DNA of 64,000 nucleotides from Kuafuiihalomonas sp050331295. GTDB lineage: Bacteria; Myxococcota; Kuafuiibacteriia; Kuafuiibacteriales; Kuafuiibacteriaceae. The notes below the pieces were generated by a model that ran no database searches, was not told where the DNA came from, and saw only the letters and a list, made by a program, of their open reading frames with translations. The translations under genes and the position numbers were made by a program. The DNA lies in contig JBHJGZ010000002.1 in the NCBI GenBank assembly GCA_050331295.1, positions 124,001-188,000 on the forward strand. The letters are read 5' to 3'. This document shows positions 9,157 through 18,444 of this stretch, piece after piece (the first letter of the stretch is position 1; each line of letters starts with the position of its first letter).

Positions 9157-10062
9157 ATGCTGGTGTGGATGGACGGGGTCCCAGTCGACCCGCACGAGGC
9201 TCGCATTTCGATTTTCGACCGCGGCTTTCTCTATGGGCAGGCCGTCTTCGAAACCCTTCGGACGTATGGTGGCCGAATCTGGCGGCCGGAAGCCCACATG
9301 GAACGCCTCTTTCGGTCTGCGACCACCGCTCGAGTTCCCATTTCCATCGAAGCCCACGCTCTGGTCGATGAGCTTACATCGGTGTACCGCGCCTCCGGTC
9401 TGGACGAGGCGACATTGCGGATGAGTCTGACCGCCGGGCAGGGCGAGACCTTCGGGTCCAGTTGGCTGACATGGCCAGCGCCTTCGGGAGAGGACAGCCC
9501 CCCCCGCCGGATCACATGGGCAGCTCCGATACCCGCGTTTCCGAGTCGGATGCGCACGGATGGTCTGACCGCCATCACCGTCCGGGCCGAGCCGGGGTCT
9601 GGCCTCCTGGGCACCGCGAAGACCCATGCCTATCTCATGTCCATCGTGTCAAGGGGCCTTGCAAAGGATGCTGGTGCCGACGATGCGGTGATCGTGGGCT
9701 TGGATGGTCACGTTCGAGAAGCGAGCAGCGCCAACGTCTTCTTGGTGTTTGGCGATTCGTGGGTCACGCCGCCCGTGGATGACGGAGCGCTTGCCGGCGT
9801 CACTCGGGAGTCGTTGATGGAGGCTCTTTCTCGCGTTGGGTCACCGGTGACGGTCCGGCCCGTGTCGAGTTCCGAGCTTCATCGGGCTGATGAAGTGGTG
9901 GTGACCTCGTCGGTTCGCGGACTTCGGTCGGTGGTGCGAATCGACGGTCGAGCGGTGGGGTCTGGTCGTCCAGGTCCCAAGGCCGCCCAGGCAGAGAAGG
10001 ATTTCATGTCGATGGTGCGGGCGGAGCTCGGGCTTCGAGAAGACGGCGCCATGGCTCGATGA
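9157..10062 (+). CDS. Class-IV PLP aminotransferase (IlvE/PabC family)
   Basis: Fold-type IV pyridoxal-phosphate enzyme. Family features: SIFDRGFLYGQAVFETLR near the start, the PLP Lys in GTAKTHAY, EASSANVF, and GVTRESL binding the cofactor phosphate. Members are branched-chain aminotransferases, D-amino-acid transaminases or 4-amino-4-deoxychorismate lyases. The sequence does not decide between them, and no other branched-chain or folate gene adjoins. The start is taken at the ATG before VWMDG; ATG 9169 is equally possible and an upstream frame start at 9085 is unlikely. The 3' end overlaps the convergent gluQ gene by 59 bases. Confidence 0.85.
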   Translation: MLVWMDGVPVDPHEARISIFDRGFLYGQAVFETLRTYGGRIWRPEAHMERLFRSATTARVPISIEAHALVDELTSVYRASGLDEATLRMSLTAGQGETFGSSWLTWPAPSGEDSPPRRITWAAPIPAFPSRMRTDGLTAITVRAEPGSGLLGTAKTHAYLMSIVSRGLAKDAGADDAVIVGLDGHVREASSANVFLVFGDSWVTPPVDDGALAGVTRESLMEALSRVGSPVTVRPVSSSELHRADEVVVTSSVRGLRSVVRIDGRAVGSGRPGPKAAQAEKDFMSMVRAELGLREDGAMAR

Positions 10063-10924
10063 GGTCTTGGGGCGTCACCGGATCTCCGGCCTCGACGATA
10101 CCGAGAGATTGCGCGAGCCGAGCGACCAATCGGGTGGGCGATACACCGGTCGCGCGTTCTTGCGCGATCGTCTTGGCGCCATGACGTTTCGAGAGCTTCT
10201 GTCCCGACCGATCCATCATCAACGGCAAGTGAAGAAATTCAAAAGTGGAGGGCGCGCTCGGGAAGACGCTGCTCAAGAGATGGCGCAACAGGACCTGCCG
10301 CCCGGAGGACGTGGCGAGATCTCCTCCTCGCACCACGCACGTCACCCCTTGGTCCAGGTCGTCCACCGTGACCGCCAACTGATAGGCCCATAGGCCATCG
10401 GATCGCCGCAGGACGAAGTCCCCGACCCGTGTCTCCACGTTTTCGGTCTGGAATCCGCTACTGCGCTCCAGCCAGGTCATGGTCGGAAGGTCACCGGTCC
10501 GAAGGCGCCATGCAGGAGGCCGGTCCGAGCGCGAGGGCCCGTTGCGGCATGTACCCGGATAGCGGATCTCGCCGTCTTCGAGGGGATGCGGGGCAGACGA
10601 TTCCCGGATTTCCTTGCGGCTACACGTGCAGGGATAGATGCGGGGGCCGAGGGCGTCGAGGGCCCTGAGGTAGAGGGCGTCGCGGTCGCTTTGAAAGACC
10701 GGCGGTCCATCCCAGTCGATACCGAGCCATTCGAGGTCCCGAAGGAGGCTCTCCACGGAACCCGCGACCGTCCGGGGACGATCCAGATCCTCGATCCGCA
10801 ATCGGAGCTGTCCGTCGTGGGCTCGCGCATCGAGCCACGCCACCAACGAGGTCCGAGCGATACCCAAGTGCATGTCACCGGTAGGTGAGGGGGCGAGCCG
10901 TCCCACGTAGGGGCGATGTGCCAT
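10004..10924 (-). CDS. gluQ: Glutamyl-Q tRNA(Asp) synthetase
   Basis: Truncated glutamyl-tRNA synthetase paralogue that charges the queuosine base of tRNA(Asp) with glutamate. The catalytic core has the HIGH-type motif HLGI in PSPTGDMHLG, the KMSKS-type motif KLSKRHG, and a zinc-binding Cys cluster CTCSRKE with CR further on. At about 306 residues it lacks the anticodon-binding domain of GltX, as expected for this family (YadB). ATG 10924 is chosen because it gives the standard YVGRLAPSPTG start; the longer frame would run into the divergent PilZ-like gene. Confidence 0.93.
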   Translation of the reverse strand: MAHRPYVGRLAPSPTGDMHLGIARTSLVAWLDARAHDGQLRLRIEDLDRPRTVAGSVESLLRDLEWLGIDWDGPPVFQSDRDALYLRALDALGPRIYPCTCSRKEIRESSAPHPLEDGEIRYPGTCRNGPSRSDRPPAWRLRTGDLPTMTWLERSSGFQTENVETRVGDFVLRRSDGLWAYQLAVTVDDLDQGVTCVVRGGDLATSSGRQVLLRHLLSSVFPSAPSTFEFLHLPLMMDRSGQKLSKRHGAKTIAQERATGVSPTRLVARLAQSLGIVEAGDPVTPQDLIEPWRRLLEARAPPAPST

Positions 10925-10991
10925 TTCGAATCGAGACGCCGGAGAATTCAAGCCAGGTCCGCTGGTTCCGATGATGAACGCGAGGAGCCTC

Positions 10992-12140
10992 ATGACGTCC
11001 AGGATTTTGGTGTGCAGTGATGCCGGTGCGGCGGGGCGGGAACTCCTGACTCGCCGCGACGTCCACCTGGAGTGGGCGCTGACCCCCGAGGAAGCGGTTG
11101 GCTCGGTCCAGCGCCGGTTGCCCCACGTGGTGCTGGCTAGGGAGGAGTTTCTTCAAACCTTCCTGCGACACGTCAGGATCCCCAACATTCCCGTCATCGT
11201 TTTGCTGGAGTCGGACGGGTACCAACGACGAGACCTGTACTTCGGGCTCGGGGTCACCGCCTTGGTGAACGCCGATCGTCGGGACCGGATCCTGGAGTTG
11301 TTGGCGGAGCTGGCCGGACTGCGCATGGACCTCTATCCCCGCATTCCCTATGCCGAGGTGGTCGACGTCAGGGTCGAAGGGACACACGCGTTTCTCGAAG
11401 CGGCGGAACTCAGCACGTCCGGGGTTCAGATCCGGGACTTCCCAGCGGTGCCCTTGGGGACCGTGTGTGAAGTCACCTTCGCCATGATGGAGCCGCCTTA
11501 CACCTTCGAAGCGATGGTCACCCGCCACGTATCGGACACCTACGGGTCCGTCACGGGCGTCAGCTTCACCACTTTGACCGAAGACGAGCGACAGCTCTTG
11601 GTGGATACCATCGACCGCGTCCGACGGCTGTCGGATCCGCTCCCCGACCCAGTGGGGCTCACCACGGATCTGAGTGGCTCGACGTTCACGATGGACTTGT
11701 TCACGGCGATGCAGGGGGAAGCGGACAACGTGGTCTATCACGAGCTGCTTCGGAATCTGATGCGGCTCGGCGCCGACTCGGTTCGTGCGCCCCGCTGGCT
11801 GAGGCGGGTCAGACGTCACCTGACCGAGGTGGAGCAGCGCTGGCTGTTGACCGGGACCGGGCCGGAGTACGCGGGGGCGGCGCTGGACATGCGAATCGAC
11901 CTGGCCCGGGCGCGTGCCCACAGCGTCGCGCACGGACCGTCGGCCAAGGAGGTTGAGCTTTGCCTGGACTTCTGCCGGGCCATGGCGATCGACGCCATCG
12001 AGAGCGAGGCGAAGGACATCTCTCAGGTTCCAGAGATCCGAGCGGGACTGCTTCGGGAGGTCTATGGCTCCATGATCACGCCGAAGGCGGAGCGGCCTAC
12101 ACCGCCATCCAGCCGGCGGTCCTCCGAGCTCATGAATTGA
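10992..12140 (+). CDS. Receiver-like plus PilZ-like protein
   Basis: The first 110 residues have the alternating strand-helix pattern of a response-regulator receiver (SRILVCSDA, HVVLAREEF, IPVIVLLES). Where the phospho-accepting Asp should sit there is AREE, so phosphorylation is unlikely. Residues about 115-205 resemble a PilZ domain (cyclic-di-GMP binding), with the EAAELSTSGVQI strand, but the RxxxR motif is not evident. The C-terminal 180 residues are helical and unassigned. ATG 10992 has GAGGAG four bases upstream, better than ATG 10971. The gene diverges from gluQ. A role in c-di-GMP-dependent surface behaviour is inference. Confidence 0.72.
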   Translation: MTSRILVCSDAGAAGRELLTRRDVHLEWALTPEEAVGSVQRRLPHVVLAREEFLQTFLRHVRIPNIPVIVLLESDGYQRRDLYFGLGVTALVNADRRDRILELLAELAGLRMDLYPRIPYAEVVDVRVEGTHAFLEAAELSTSGVQIRDFPAVPLGTVCEVTFAMMEPPYTFEAMVTRHVSDTYGSVTGVSFTTLTEDERQLLVDTIDRVRRLSDPLPDPVGLTTDLSGSTFTMDLFTAMQGEADNVVYHELLRNLMRLGADSVRAPRWLRRVRRHLTEVEQRWLLTGTGPEYAGAALDMRIDLARARAHSVAHGPSAKEVELCLDFCRAMAIDAIESEAKDISQVPEIRAGLLREVYGSMITPKAERPTPPSSRRSSELMN

Positions 12141-12169
12141 AAAGAGCACCTCGGTGGAATGGGCGCGCT

Positions 12170-13147
12170 TCAGTCGCCCCCGATCACCGTGCTGGTCTTG
12201 GTGCTGGCCTCGAGGAAAGCCAAAGGATTGAGGTCGACCTTCGGGTTCACTAGCGGCGGCACGGCTCCAGACACGTCGAAGGCTTTTGGCTCGATGCGCC
12301 GCACGCTGCGCTCGACCGAGATCACGAGTCTTCCCGGCTCGTATTCCGGCGCGTTCTCGGGCCGGCGCAGCACCGTCAACGTCGCTTCCAGACGGGCCTT
12401 GATGGGGACACCGGTGGTTTCGTGCAGCCACACCGAACCGCGGAGGCGCCGCGCCTGCATTCGATGATCCTGAAAAGAGATCGGCTTGCGGGAGCCGAGC
12501 TGAGCGTCCAGTCGAATTGCGCCTTGGCCGACCACCGTCTCGCGCCCTTTCTGTCGAAGAATCAGATCTTCACCGAAGAGCCGCGCGAAGGTCCCCAACG
12601 GCGCGAACGCCTGCTCGTGAATCTGCAGCATCTGACGGTGCACGAAGTCGGCCTTTCGAAGCGAACCGGGGCCATTGCGGAAGTACCACTCGCCGTCTTT
12701 GCGGATGCCTTCGCGGTCCAACGCCCCGTCCGGACCTCGCTGCAGGACCCGAACACTGCCTTCCGGGCCCGACCAAATGTCACAGGCCTCCATCACTTCG
12801 AGATCGTGGCCGTTGCGTACGAGACGGAAACGCGCGGTGCCCTCCACATGGAGCGGACCGAGCCGGGCCTCGGCTTCGGCGTACGACATCGAAAAGACCC
12901 GCACCCGAAATGCGGAATCGTCGATGACCTGATGATGATCGATGCGTTCTCGAACCCGTGCCTCCTGGACGTCGTCGGTTTGGGTCGAATCAGGAAGGCT
13001 GTTCTCAGCCGGCAGCCTCTGTGGCTCGGGTTCGGAGCTGCCCCGACAGGCACTCCCGAGCGCGCCACCGAGAAGCGCGAAAGCCAGGGCCCAGGAAGCC
13101 CGGAGACCGCACAGACACCGCTGTATCCGCACATCCCGCAGCTGCAT
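12170..13147 (-). CDS. Hypothetical lipoprotein
   Basis: A long n-region, a hydrophobic segment (ASWALAFALLGGALG) and a lipobox ending SAC mark a lipoprotein anchored in the periplasm or outer membrane. The remaining 280 or so residues are mixed alpha/beta with no recognised domain. Strands such as GTARFRLVRNGHDLEVME and LVISVERSVRRIEP suggest a lipid-carrier-like beta sheet, but this is a guess. ATG 13147 is used; GTG 13150 and internal starts closer to the hydrophobic stretch are possible. It converges on the receiver/PilZ-like gene with a 29-base gap. Confidence 0.75.
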   Translation of the reverse strand: MQLRDVRIQRCLCGLRASWALAFALLGGALGSACRGSSEPEPQRLPAENSLPDSTQTDDVQEARVRERIDHHQVIDDSAFRVRVFSMSYAEAEARLGPLHVEGTARFRLVRNGHDLEVMEACDIWSGPEGSVRVLQRGPDGALDREGIRKDGEWYFRNGPGSLRKADFVHRQMLQIHEQAFAPLGTFARLFGEDLILRQKGRETVVGQGAIRLDAQLGSRKPISFQDHRMQARRLRGSVWLHETTGVPIKARLEATLTVLRRPENAPEYEPGRLVISVERSVRRIEPKAFDVSGAVPPLVNPKVDLNPLAFLEASTKTSTVIGGD

Positions 13148-13181
13148 CACCGAGCGGACCTCTTACGAGCAGAGCGGGGCT

Positions 13182-13934
13182 TCAGCCCTCGTCGTCGGCC
13201 GGGGGGAGGGCAGGACGGTCGCGGCCTTCCAACAGACGAGACTCCTCCATCTCGGCCGAGGGGGTGCCCCGGGCGATCAACGGCGCGAGAAGCATGCCGA
13301 AGGAGCCGAACACGGTTCCGCCAATGGTGGCATGAAGGGTGTCGGAGGCCAGCTCTGCCACCAGCGTCGGGGCGGCCGAGAAAAACCAAGTCATCAGGGC
13401 CTGAATGAAGATGAGGGTGAAGCCGAAACCGAAGCCGGCCCCGAATCCTCGAACGATGGCTCGAGCCAAGGCCCGAATCCGGCGACGGAGGGTCGGGCGC
13501 TTGCCGACGTCCCGCATGCCGGCCAGGGCGGCATCCTCCCAGAGCTTTTGGCCCACCTTCCACGCCAAGGGCAGAGGAAGAAAGAACACCAGGGCCCACA
13601 GGCCTATCCCGTGGGCAAAAGCGTAGAACGGGACCAACGTCGACAGCCAAAGCAAGCCGAGCCCGAGCCCGAACGCCGCGCCCAGTTTCCCGGTGGTCCG
13701 CATCTGAAGCCACGCCTCCCGCTCCTCCAGGATGGAGCGGCTCAGGGTGTCCGGGGCGTCCTCGACGGCGCGGGTGTGCTCGATGGATTCGACCCGTTCC
13801 TTCCAGGCCCGGTACTGCCGCACGTCCCCGGTCAGCGCCAGGTGCGAGAGCATCATGGGTTCGAGATACACTGGCAGGTCCCCACGCTCGGGGTCACTGG
13901 GGGCGTCCATCCAGGTCATCTCGTCCGTCGTCAT
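13182..13934 (-). CDS. Hypothetical multi-pass membrane protein
   Basis: About 250 residues. After an acidic N-terminus with a charged helical region come hydrophobic segments around LGAAFGLGLGLLWLSTLVPF, GLWALVFFLPLPLAW, a Gly/Phe-rich GFGAGFGFGFTLIFIQALM and a final LHATIGGTVFGSFGMLLAPLIA, giving about four membrane passes. No family is recognised. ATG 13934 is used because the upstream extension in the same frame is non-hydrophobic and runs toward the motA promoter. It diverges from motA and lies 34 bases upstream of the lipoprotein gene, so the two may be co-transcribed. Confidence 0.78.
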   Translation of the reverse strand: MTTDEMTWMDAPSDPERGDLPVYLEPMMLSHLALTGDVRQYRAWKERVESIEHTRAVEDAPDTLSRSILEEREAWLQMRTTGKLGAAFGLGLGLLWLSTLVPFYAFAHGIGLWALVFFLPLPLAWKVGQKLWEDAALAGMRDVGKRPTLRRRIRALARAIVRGFGAGFGFGFTLIFIQALMTWFFSAAPTLVAELASDTLHATIGGTVFGSFGMLLAPLIARGTPSAEMEESRLLEGRDRPALPPADDEG

Positions 13935-14125
13935 GAGCTCAGTCAGAATAAACCGGCCGGCCGCCGATTTCTTCCGTGTGTATGGACATCGGATACGGGC
14001 GCACGGAATTAAACTAGCAGATACCCGAAACCTGCACCTTCGATGTGGGCGCGGGCCCGAGCATGTCCCTGACTCGGGGCGACACGCTCGTCTCAATCGC
14101 GGAGTCAGAAGGTCGATTCGCGACT

Positions 14126-14131
14126 AGGAGG
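14126..14131 (+). promoter_or_regulatory. Shine-Dalgarno site fixing a TTG start for motA
   Basis: AGGAGG lies six bases before TTG 14138. It places the MotA start exactly at the family N-terminus (DLGTIIG) rather than at the ATG codons 14045 or 14063. Confidence 0.75.
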
Positions 14132-14137
14132 CGACCC

Positions 14138-14899
14138 TTGGACTTAGGAACCATCATCGGTGCGGTTGCCGGCATTGGCCTCATTCTGGCCGCGATCATG
14201 ATCGACAGCTCGATCGGCGCCTTCATCAACGCGCCGGGGTTGATGGTGGTGGTCGGAGGCACGGCGGCCGCAACGCTGATCGGAGAACGCATGGCGAACG
14301 TGTTCGGTGGCGTTCGCGTCGCGATGAACGTCGTGTCCAACAAGGCGCCCGACCCGCCGGAGACCATTCGGGCCGTGGCTCAGCTCGCCACGGCGGCCCG
14401 TAAGGACGGCATCCTGGCCCTGGAAAGCATGGAGGTGTCGGACGGGTTTCTCGCCAAGGGGATCCGGATGGCGGTGGACGGCATCGCGCCCGAGGAGATC
14501 CGCTCGGGACTTAAAGGCGAGCTCGGGGCCATGCGGATTCGCCACAAGCGAGGGCAGAAGCTTTTTCGCTTCATTGCGGGAACCGCGCCGTCCATGGGCA
14601 TGATCGGTACCCTGATCGGCCTCGTTCAGATGCTGCAGAAGCTCGACGATCCGTCCGCCATCGGACCGGCCATGGCCATCGCGCTCCTCACCACCTTCTA
14701 CGGCGCGGTGATCGCCTTCGTTCTCGCCAATCCCATCGCCGACAAGCTCGAGACCCGAACCCAGGAAGAGAGCTTGAACATGATGATCGTGATCGAAGGT
14801 GTGGACGGGATCCTGAAAGGCGAGAATCCGCGTCTCATCCAGGAAAAGCTCGAAGGCTTCCTTGCGCCCAAATTGCGGGGTTCAGGTAAGGAACGATAG
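14138..14899 (+). CDS. motA: MotA-type proton/sodium channel stator
   Basis: Stator A subunit of the MotA/TolQ/ExbB superfamily, clearly MotA-like: N-terminal DLGTIIGAVAG, GGTAAATLI, a cytoplasmic loop with conserved charged residues, the TAPSMGMIGTLIGL segment and the final membrane helix ALLTTFYGAVIAFVLANP followed by IADKLE. About 254 residues, the usual length. The start is TTG with an AGGAGG site. motB follows after two bases, a translationally coupled pair. No other flagellar gene is nearby, so the pair could power flagella or another envelope motor. In Myxococcota, related stator-like complexes drive gliding, but that is not shown here. Confidence 0.93.
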   Translation: MDLGTIIGAVAGIGLILAAIMIDSSIGAFINAPGLMVVVGGTAAATLIGERMANVFGGVRVAMNVVSNKAPDPPETIRAVAQLATAARKDGILALESMEVSDGFLAKGIRMAVDGIAPEEIRSGLKGELGAMRIRHKRGQKLFRFIAGTAPSMGMIGTLIGLVQMLQKLDDPSAIGPAMAIALLTTFYGAVIAFVLANPIADKLETRTQEESLNMMIVIEGVDGILKGENPRLIQEKLEGFLAPKLRGSGKER

Positions 14900-14901
14900 G
14901 C

Positions 14902-15645
14902 GTGCTCGAAGACGACGAGGAGGACGGAGCAAGTGGAGGGGCACCGGCGTGGATGGCCACGTTCGCCGACTTGATGTCGCTCCTGCTCACGTTCTTCGTG
15001 CTCCTCTTGTCCTTCGCAGAGCTCGATATCATCGAGTTCAAGACGGCCCTGGGCTCGGTCAAAGACGCGCTCGGTGTCATCACCAAGCGGCCCGGATATC
15101 TCGAAGCCAGCTCCACCACACCCATCTCGTTCGACGAGGGGCACGAGAGCGAGCGGGCCAGCACCGGGATTCCTCAGGAGCTCGTACCCATTCAGCAGTT
15201 GATTCAAAAAAAGAAGCTGGACGGTACCATGAAGCTCATCGTCACCGACAAGAACATCATCTTGAGGGTTCACAATCTGTTCCGGTCGGGAACTGCGCTG
15301 GTGGAGCCCGCTAACTTCGAGCAACTCGACATCATGACCGCACTTTGCCGCCTCTATCCTCAGCCGGTGATGGTGGAGGCCCATACCGATGACCAGCCGA
15401 TCCGAAGCGCGGAGTTCCCGTCCAACTGGGAGTTGTCGGCTCAACGCGCCGCCATGGTGGCTCGCTACATGGTGGACGCAGGCAACATCGACCCCACACG
15501 CGTCAGCCCGGCGGGTTTCGCGGAGCATCGACCCCTCGTGCCCAACGACGGTCCCGCCCATCGGGCTCGGAATCGACGGCTGGACATAATCTTGGCCCGA
15601 CGGAACGAGGTGCCGGTCCAGATCAACGACGCCGACGCTTGGTGA
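14902..15645 (+). CDS. motB: MotB-type stator subunit with OmpA-like domain
   Basis: A single N-terminal membrane helix carries the MotB signature ATFADLMSLLLTFFVLLLSF, whose Asp binds the coupling ion. A plug and linker follow, then a C-terminal OmpA/MotB peptidoglycan-binding domain (MVEAHTDDQPI, NWELSAQRA, RVSPAGFAEHRPL, RNRRLDI). The start is GTG 14902, two bases after motA. Length (247) fits the family. It anchors the MotA channel to the cell wall. Confidence 0.93.
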   Translation: MLEDDEEDGASGGAPAWMATFADLMSLLLTFFVLLLSFAELDIIEFKTALGSVKDALGVITKRPGYLEASSTTPISFDEGHESERASTGIPQELVPIQQLIQKKKLDGTMKLIVTDKNIILRVHNLFRSGTALVEPANFEQLDIMTALCRLYPQPVMVEAHTDDQPIRSAEFPSNWELSAQRAAMVARYMVDAGNIDPTRVSPAGFAEHRPLVPNDGPAHRARNRRLDIILARRNEVPVQINDADAW

Positions 15646-15703
15646 CCGAACCACCGCTCCGGACTCGAGTGCGACGTGAGCGCGGCGCGACGCCGTTCGC
15701 ATC

Positions 15704-17077
15704 GTGACAGATCGTGTGTGTTTCGGTACGCAGGTCGGAATGGCGAAGGACGACGGAGCCCCCAATCCTTCCCTCCGACTCTGCGGCGGCCGCCGCGGGA
15801 TCCGCCTCGTCCTCGCGGGCGGGCTCTTGGCCTGGGGCATCGTCTCCGGCTGTGGCGAGGCCGGCCCGACGCTCGGCGCCTGGGTGCAGGTCCTGGAGGG
15901 CACGGCCGAGCCCCCGGGGCCCGCGCTCCCTGCGCCGCCTCCACCCCCGGTCCAAGGACCAGAGCCCTGGGTCGTGACCACCGCCACGACAGCCGTTTTT
16001 CGCCGGAACGACTCCTTGTCCACCGTCTTTGCACGAACCGGCATTGGTGCCCTCGAGGTGGACCGAGTGGTGCGTGCCCTGAGGGGTTTGGTGGATTTCA
16101 CGAAGAGCCGGGTCGGCCATCGGGTCGAGGTCCACCAGAATCCAGTGGGAGAAGTGGACTGGGTCCGGTACGTGGGCGGACTCGAAGAGCGCTACGTGGC
16201 CGTCGCGAACGGAGCGGGAGAACTCTTTGGCTACCAGGAGCATGTCCCCATCGACGTCGAGACCGAGGTCGTGGAAGGCGAGTTGCGCGTGTCCCTCTAC
16301 GTGGCCATGGAGCGTATCGGTGAACTTCCATGGTTGACCCTCACCATGGCCGACATTTTTGCCTGGGATATCGACTTCTTCACTGAACCTCGAGAAGGGG
16401 ATCGTTTCAAGCTGGTGGTGGAAAAGCGCTATCATCAAGGAGAGCTCATCGGTTACGAACGTGTATTGGCAGCAGAATACACGCAGGCATTTGGGAAAAC
16501 ATTTGAGGCCTATTTCTATGAGTTCGAGAATGGACGTACCGGTTACTATCGGCCGGACGGCACAGCGGTGGAGAAACAATTCCTGAAGTCTCCGGTCAAG
16601 TTTGCCAGTATCACCAGTCGATACGGTTTTCGCCGGCACCCGATTTTGAAGTACGTACGGGCCCACAAAGGCGTCGACTATGGAGCTCCGAGCGGCACCG
16701 CGATCTGGGCGGTGGGTTCGGGCGTCGTGACCCGGGCCGGCCGTTGGGGAGGCTATGGCCGCGTCGTCGCCATTCGTCATGCCAACGGACTGGAGACCCG
16801 ATACGCCCATCTTCGGGGTTTTGGTCCAGGGATTCGACGGGGGCGTCGGGTTCGGGCCAAACAGGTGATCGGGTACGTGGGGAGCTCCGGCATGGCCACA
16901 GGCCCTCATCTTCACTTCGAAGTTCTGCGCGGGGGACGCCATGTGAATCCGCTCCGGGTGGTCGTTCCGCCGGCGCCGCCCATTCCCGAGGCCGAGCTGC
17001 CGCGCTTCAAGGACGCGATCCGAGGGGCACGAACGCTGATCCAGGGCGACGCCACGACAGCATCCGTATTGCCCTGA
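15704..17077 (+). CDS. M23-family peptidoglycan endopeptidase, lipoprotein
   Basis: LytM/M23 zinc metallopeptidase of the MepM/NlpD type that cuts peptide cross-links in peptidoglycan. Zinc ligands are seen in RRHPIL, KGVDYG and the HLHFE motif near the C-terminus, with GSSGMATGPH in between. The N-terminus has a hydrophobic segment ending IVSGC, a lipobox, then a Pro-rich linker and a MepM-like N-terminal region with the DIFAWDIDFF motif. GTG 15704 or ATG 15740 may be the start. It lies 58 bases after motB; a link between stator anchoring and wall remodelling is possible but unproven. Confidence 0.92.
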   Translation: MTDRVCFGTQVGMAKDDGAPNPSLRLCGGRRGIRLVLAGGLLAWGIVSGCGEAGPTLGAWVQVLEGTAEPPGPALPAPPPPPVQGPEPWVVTTATTAVFRRNDSLSTVFARTGIGALEVDRVVRALRGLVDFTKSRVGHRVEVHQNPVGEVDWVRYVGGLEERYVAVANGAGELFGYQEHVPIDVETEVVEGELRVSLYVAMERIGELPWLTLTMADIFAWDIDFFTEPREGDRFKLVVEKRYHQGELIGYERVLAAEYTQAFGKTFEAYFYEFENGRTGYYRPDGTAVEKQFLKSPVKFASITSRYGFRRHPILKYVRAHKGVDYGAPSGTAIWAVGSGVVTRAGRWGGYGRVVAIRHANGLETRYAHLRGFGPGIRRGRRVRAKQVIGYVGSSGMATGPHLHFEVLRGGRHVNPLRVVVPPAPPIPEAELPRFKDAIRGARTLIQGDATTASVLP

Positions 17078-17108
17078 CGACCTCGGACTGCGGAGGGTCG
17101 AAGGCGCC

Positions 17109-18386
17109 TCAGCCGTCCCGAATCCCTTCGATGTCGAGTCGCGCGCGGCATCCCAATCCCGGCCCTGGACTCTGCAGTTCCACCGTACCGCCGTGTTCCT
17201 CCGCGATGCGGTACGCGATGGGAAGGCCCAGCCGCAACCGAACCTGACTGGAGCTTTGCTCCACTCGAGGCTCCAGGAGCTGACCGAGCTTGTCGGAGGC
17301 CAGGCCGTCGCCGTCGTCTTCGATGTCGACCCAAGCTCGTCGGCCATCGCCCTCACCGGTGCGAACGACCAAGGTCCCTCCCCCCTCGGGATGCTTCCGG
17401 TCCAGCGCGTCCGCCGCGTTCCACACCAGAGTGAGCAGCGCTTGATGGATCTCCCGAATCCGCATGCGCCGGGGCGCCGTGAACCCATATCGGCGCTCGA
17501 CCCGATGAGCCGAGAGACGAGTGCGGGCCAATTCGAGGACCGCATTGGCGGCTTCCTCCAGGCTCGCGCTTTCCACTTCGCCTTGGTCCAATCGAGAGAA
17601 GACCTTCAGGTGGCTCACGACCTCCGAAATCCGGGCCGCCGCCGCTTGGGCCGTCTTCGCGGACGTCGCAAGGGACCGGATCAGCCGTTCCGAAACCGAA
17701 TCCGGGCCCGTTCTCGCAGCGCCCTCGAGCTTTCGCGTCGCGGCGGCGATGGTGGAGGCACTGCTCGTCAGGGCTCCCAGAGGCGTGTTGAGCTCGTGGG
17801 CGATCCCCGCCACCAGCCGGCCCAGGCTCGTCAGCCTCTCGCTCAAGAGAAGCTGGCTTCTGGCCTTCGCCAACTCTCGAAGCGAGGCTTCCAGGACCGC
17901 GTTCCGTTCTTCCAGCTCCGAGCTCAAGGCACGAACCTCTTCTTCCGCCTGTTTCCGAGCGGTGATGTCCCAGATCGCTCCCGTGAGCCACGAACGCTCT
18001 CCGTCGGTTTGAAACCGGGAACGGGCGGCGACCCAACGCCACCCGGCCCGTTCGCTCCCGACCCGGTACTCGATATCGTATCCCGCCTTCTGCTTCATGG
18101 CTCGGCTGAGGTCCTGGTCCAATTGCCAACGGTCGTCCGGGTGAACCAGAGCGAAGAATCGCTCCAGATTCATGGGTGGCCCATCCAAAGGAACACCCAT
18201 GTTTCGGTAGACCTGGGCGTCCCAATCGACCCGGTCAGTTTCTATCCAATAGACGAAGGCGCCAACACCCGCTGCTTCCAGCGCCTCGACGAGGCGCTCG
18301 GACCCCCGAAGCACCGGTTCAGGTGCCATGTGCCCATCCGGGGCCGAGGATCCGCTCGCCGCATTTCCCCACCATGGGGTCGTCAT
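17109..18386 (-). CDS. PAS-domain sensor histidine kinase
   Basis: A soluble sensor kinase with no membrane segment. A PAS domain with PAC motif occupies about residues 35-145 (WRWVAARSR at its end), then a coiled coil, the H box GIAHELNTPLG (phospho-accepting His about 197), and HATPase with N box NAADAL, G1 box DDGDGL and G2 GLGLP-like region. The final helix HGGTVEL is typical. No response regulator is adjacent, so it is an orphan. ATG 18386 is chosen; ATG 18329 is possible. It follows the sulfite-oxidase-like gene in the same direction after 58 bases and could sense the redox or sulfur state that enzyme responds to, which is inference. Confidence 0.9.
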   Translation of the reverse strand: MTTPWWGNAASGSSAPDGHMAPEPVLRGSERLVEALEAAGVGAFVYWIETDRVDWDAQVYRNMGVPLDGPPMNLERFFALVHPDDRWQLDQDLSRAMKQKAGYDIEYRVGSERAGWRWVAARSRFQTDGERSWLTGAIWDITARKQAEEEVRALSSELEERNAVLEASLRELAKARSQLLLSERLTSLGRLVAGIAHELNTPLGALTSSASTIAAATRKLEGAARTGPDSVSERLIRSLATSAKTAQAAAARISEVVSHLKVFSRLDQGEVESASLEEAANAVLELARTRLSAHRVERRYGFTAPRRMRIREIHQALLTLVWNAADALDRKHPEGGGTLVVRTGEGDGRRAWVDIEDDGDGLASDKLGQLLEPRVEQSSSQVRLRLGLPIAYRIAEEHGGTVELQSPGPGLGCRARLDIEGIRDG

Positions 18387-18444
18387 ACCGGCAATGGGCG
18401 AAGGTCGGTAGCGCGTCGAACTCGAGGCGCCGGGTATCCGCGGC

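Noticed and set aside
9076..9627. N-terminal extension of the PEGA gene to 9627
   Set aside because: It crosses the aminotransferase on the other strand, and a good signal peptide starts at 9075.
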